Source of the DNA: an uncultured Clostridia bacterium
GTDB lineage: Bacteria; Bacillota; Clostridia; Peptostreptococcales; Anaerovoracaceae
DNA length: 5,656 nucleotides
Assembly: GCA_937915045.1 (NCBI GenBank)
Contig: CALDNM010000092.1
Coordinates: forward strand, 1 to 5,656
Reading direction: 5' to 3'
The stretch's first letter is position 1; every line of letters starts with the position of its first letter. Under the pieces are notes generated by a model. The model did no database searches and had not been told where the DNA came from. It saw only the letters and a program-made list of their open reading frames with translations. Of this stretch, positions 5,531-5,656 are shown piece by piece. The translations under genes and the position numbers were made by a program.

Positions 5531-5553
5531 CAGGCATAAATAAGTGTTATCAT
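5525..5553 (+). promoter_or_regulatory. Possible promoter for the gene entering at the right edge
   Basis: TCGTCA (5525-5530, four of six to TTGACA), 17 bp, then TATCAT (5548-5553, five of six to TATAAT). The -35 lies on the right arm of an inverted repeat. TTAA-type Pho hexamers are not seen here, so this gene, if real, need not belong to the phosphate regulon. Confidence 0.28.
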
Positions 5554-5615
5554 ATGTTCTTGGCGGAGAGATCCGTCGGATAATGTGTGGTATTTACTTA
5601 AGAAGGCAGAAGATA

Positions 5616-5656
5616 ATGATGGCATCACGTCGACTCTTGGAATACAACGTGCTCAC
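5616..5656 (+). CDS. Possible N-terminus of an unidentified gene, cut by window edge
   Basis: An open frame runs to the window end and begins MMASRRLLEYNVL. AGAAGG at 5601-5606 lies 9 nt before the ATG at 5616; the next codon (5619) is also ATG and could be the start. The frame remains open upstream to 5544, and an earlier ATG at 5583 (MCGIYLRRQK...) is possible but lacks a well-spaced ribosome binding site. Only 13 complete codons are visible, too few to recognise a family. It may be a chance open frame. Confidence 0.35.
   Translation, partial: MMASRRLLEYNVL

Noticed and set aside
5583..5656. MCGI... frame from 5583 as a class II glutamine amidotransferase or HMCES-like protein with catalytic Cys2
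   Set aside because: The four-residue similarity is not enough; the following residues (YLRRQK) do not match these families and the start lacks a well-placed ribosome binding site.

Overview
This window is an almost complete phosphate-acquisition locus from a moderate-GC bacterium, most likely an anaerobic member of the Bacillota (Clostridia-like). That placement is inferred from purine-rich Shine-Dalgarno sites of the GGGGAGG / GGAGAGGTGAT type, lipoprotein PstS proteins of the GSTSVQPL type, Bacillus-style TTAACA Pho hexamers rather than the E. coli CTGTCAT form, and frequent ATA (Ile) and AGG (Arg) codons. No 16S or other taxonomic marker is present, so the assignment stops at phylum/class level.

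Layout: (1) 1-208, minus strand, is the first 69 codons of a Na+/phosphate symporter that runs off the window. (2) 209-462 is an AT-rich divergent intergenic region with a run of eight TTAA-type hexamers spaced about 11 bp, read as a PhoP binding array. (3) 463-4581 is a tight plus-strand operon, pstS-pstC-pstA-pstB-phoU, with gaps of 12 nt, -4, -4 and -1 nt. (4) 4582-4644 is a short spacer in which a second, perfectly 11-bp-phased Pho array starts inside the last codons of phoU. (5) 4645-5478 is a second pstS-type lipoprotein gene. (6) 5479-5656 has weak hairpins, a possible promoter and the possible first codons of another gene.

How the genes work together: PstS captures inorganic phosphate outside the membrane, PstC and PstA form the channel, PstB powers transport with ATP, and PhoU links transporter activity to the (unseen) PhoR/PhoP two-component system. 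The divergent Na+/Pi symporter is a second phosphate carrier that could share the same control region. The second PstS keeps most of the fold and several ligand residues but has lost glycine-rich loops at two conserved places, and it seems to have its own Pho-controlled promoter.

I do not see a wholly undescribed system. The items most worth a second look are the two Pho-box arrays (one built into the end of phoU) and the divergent second PstS.
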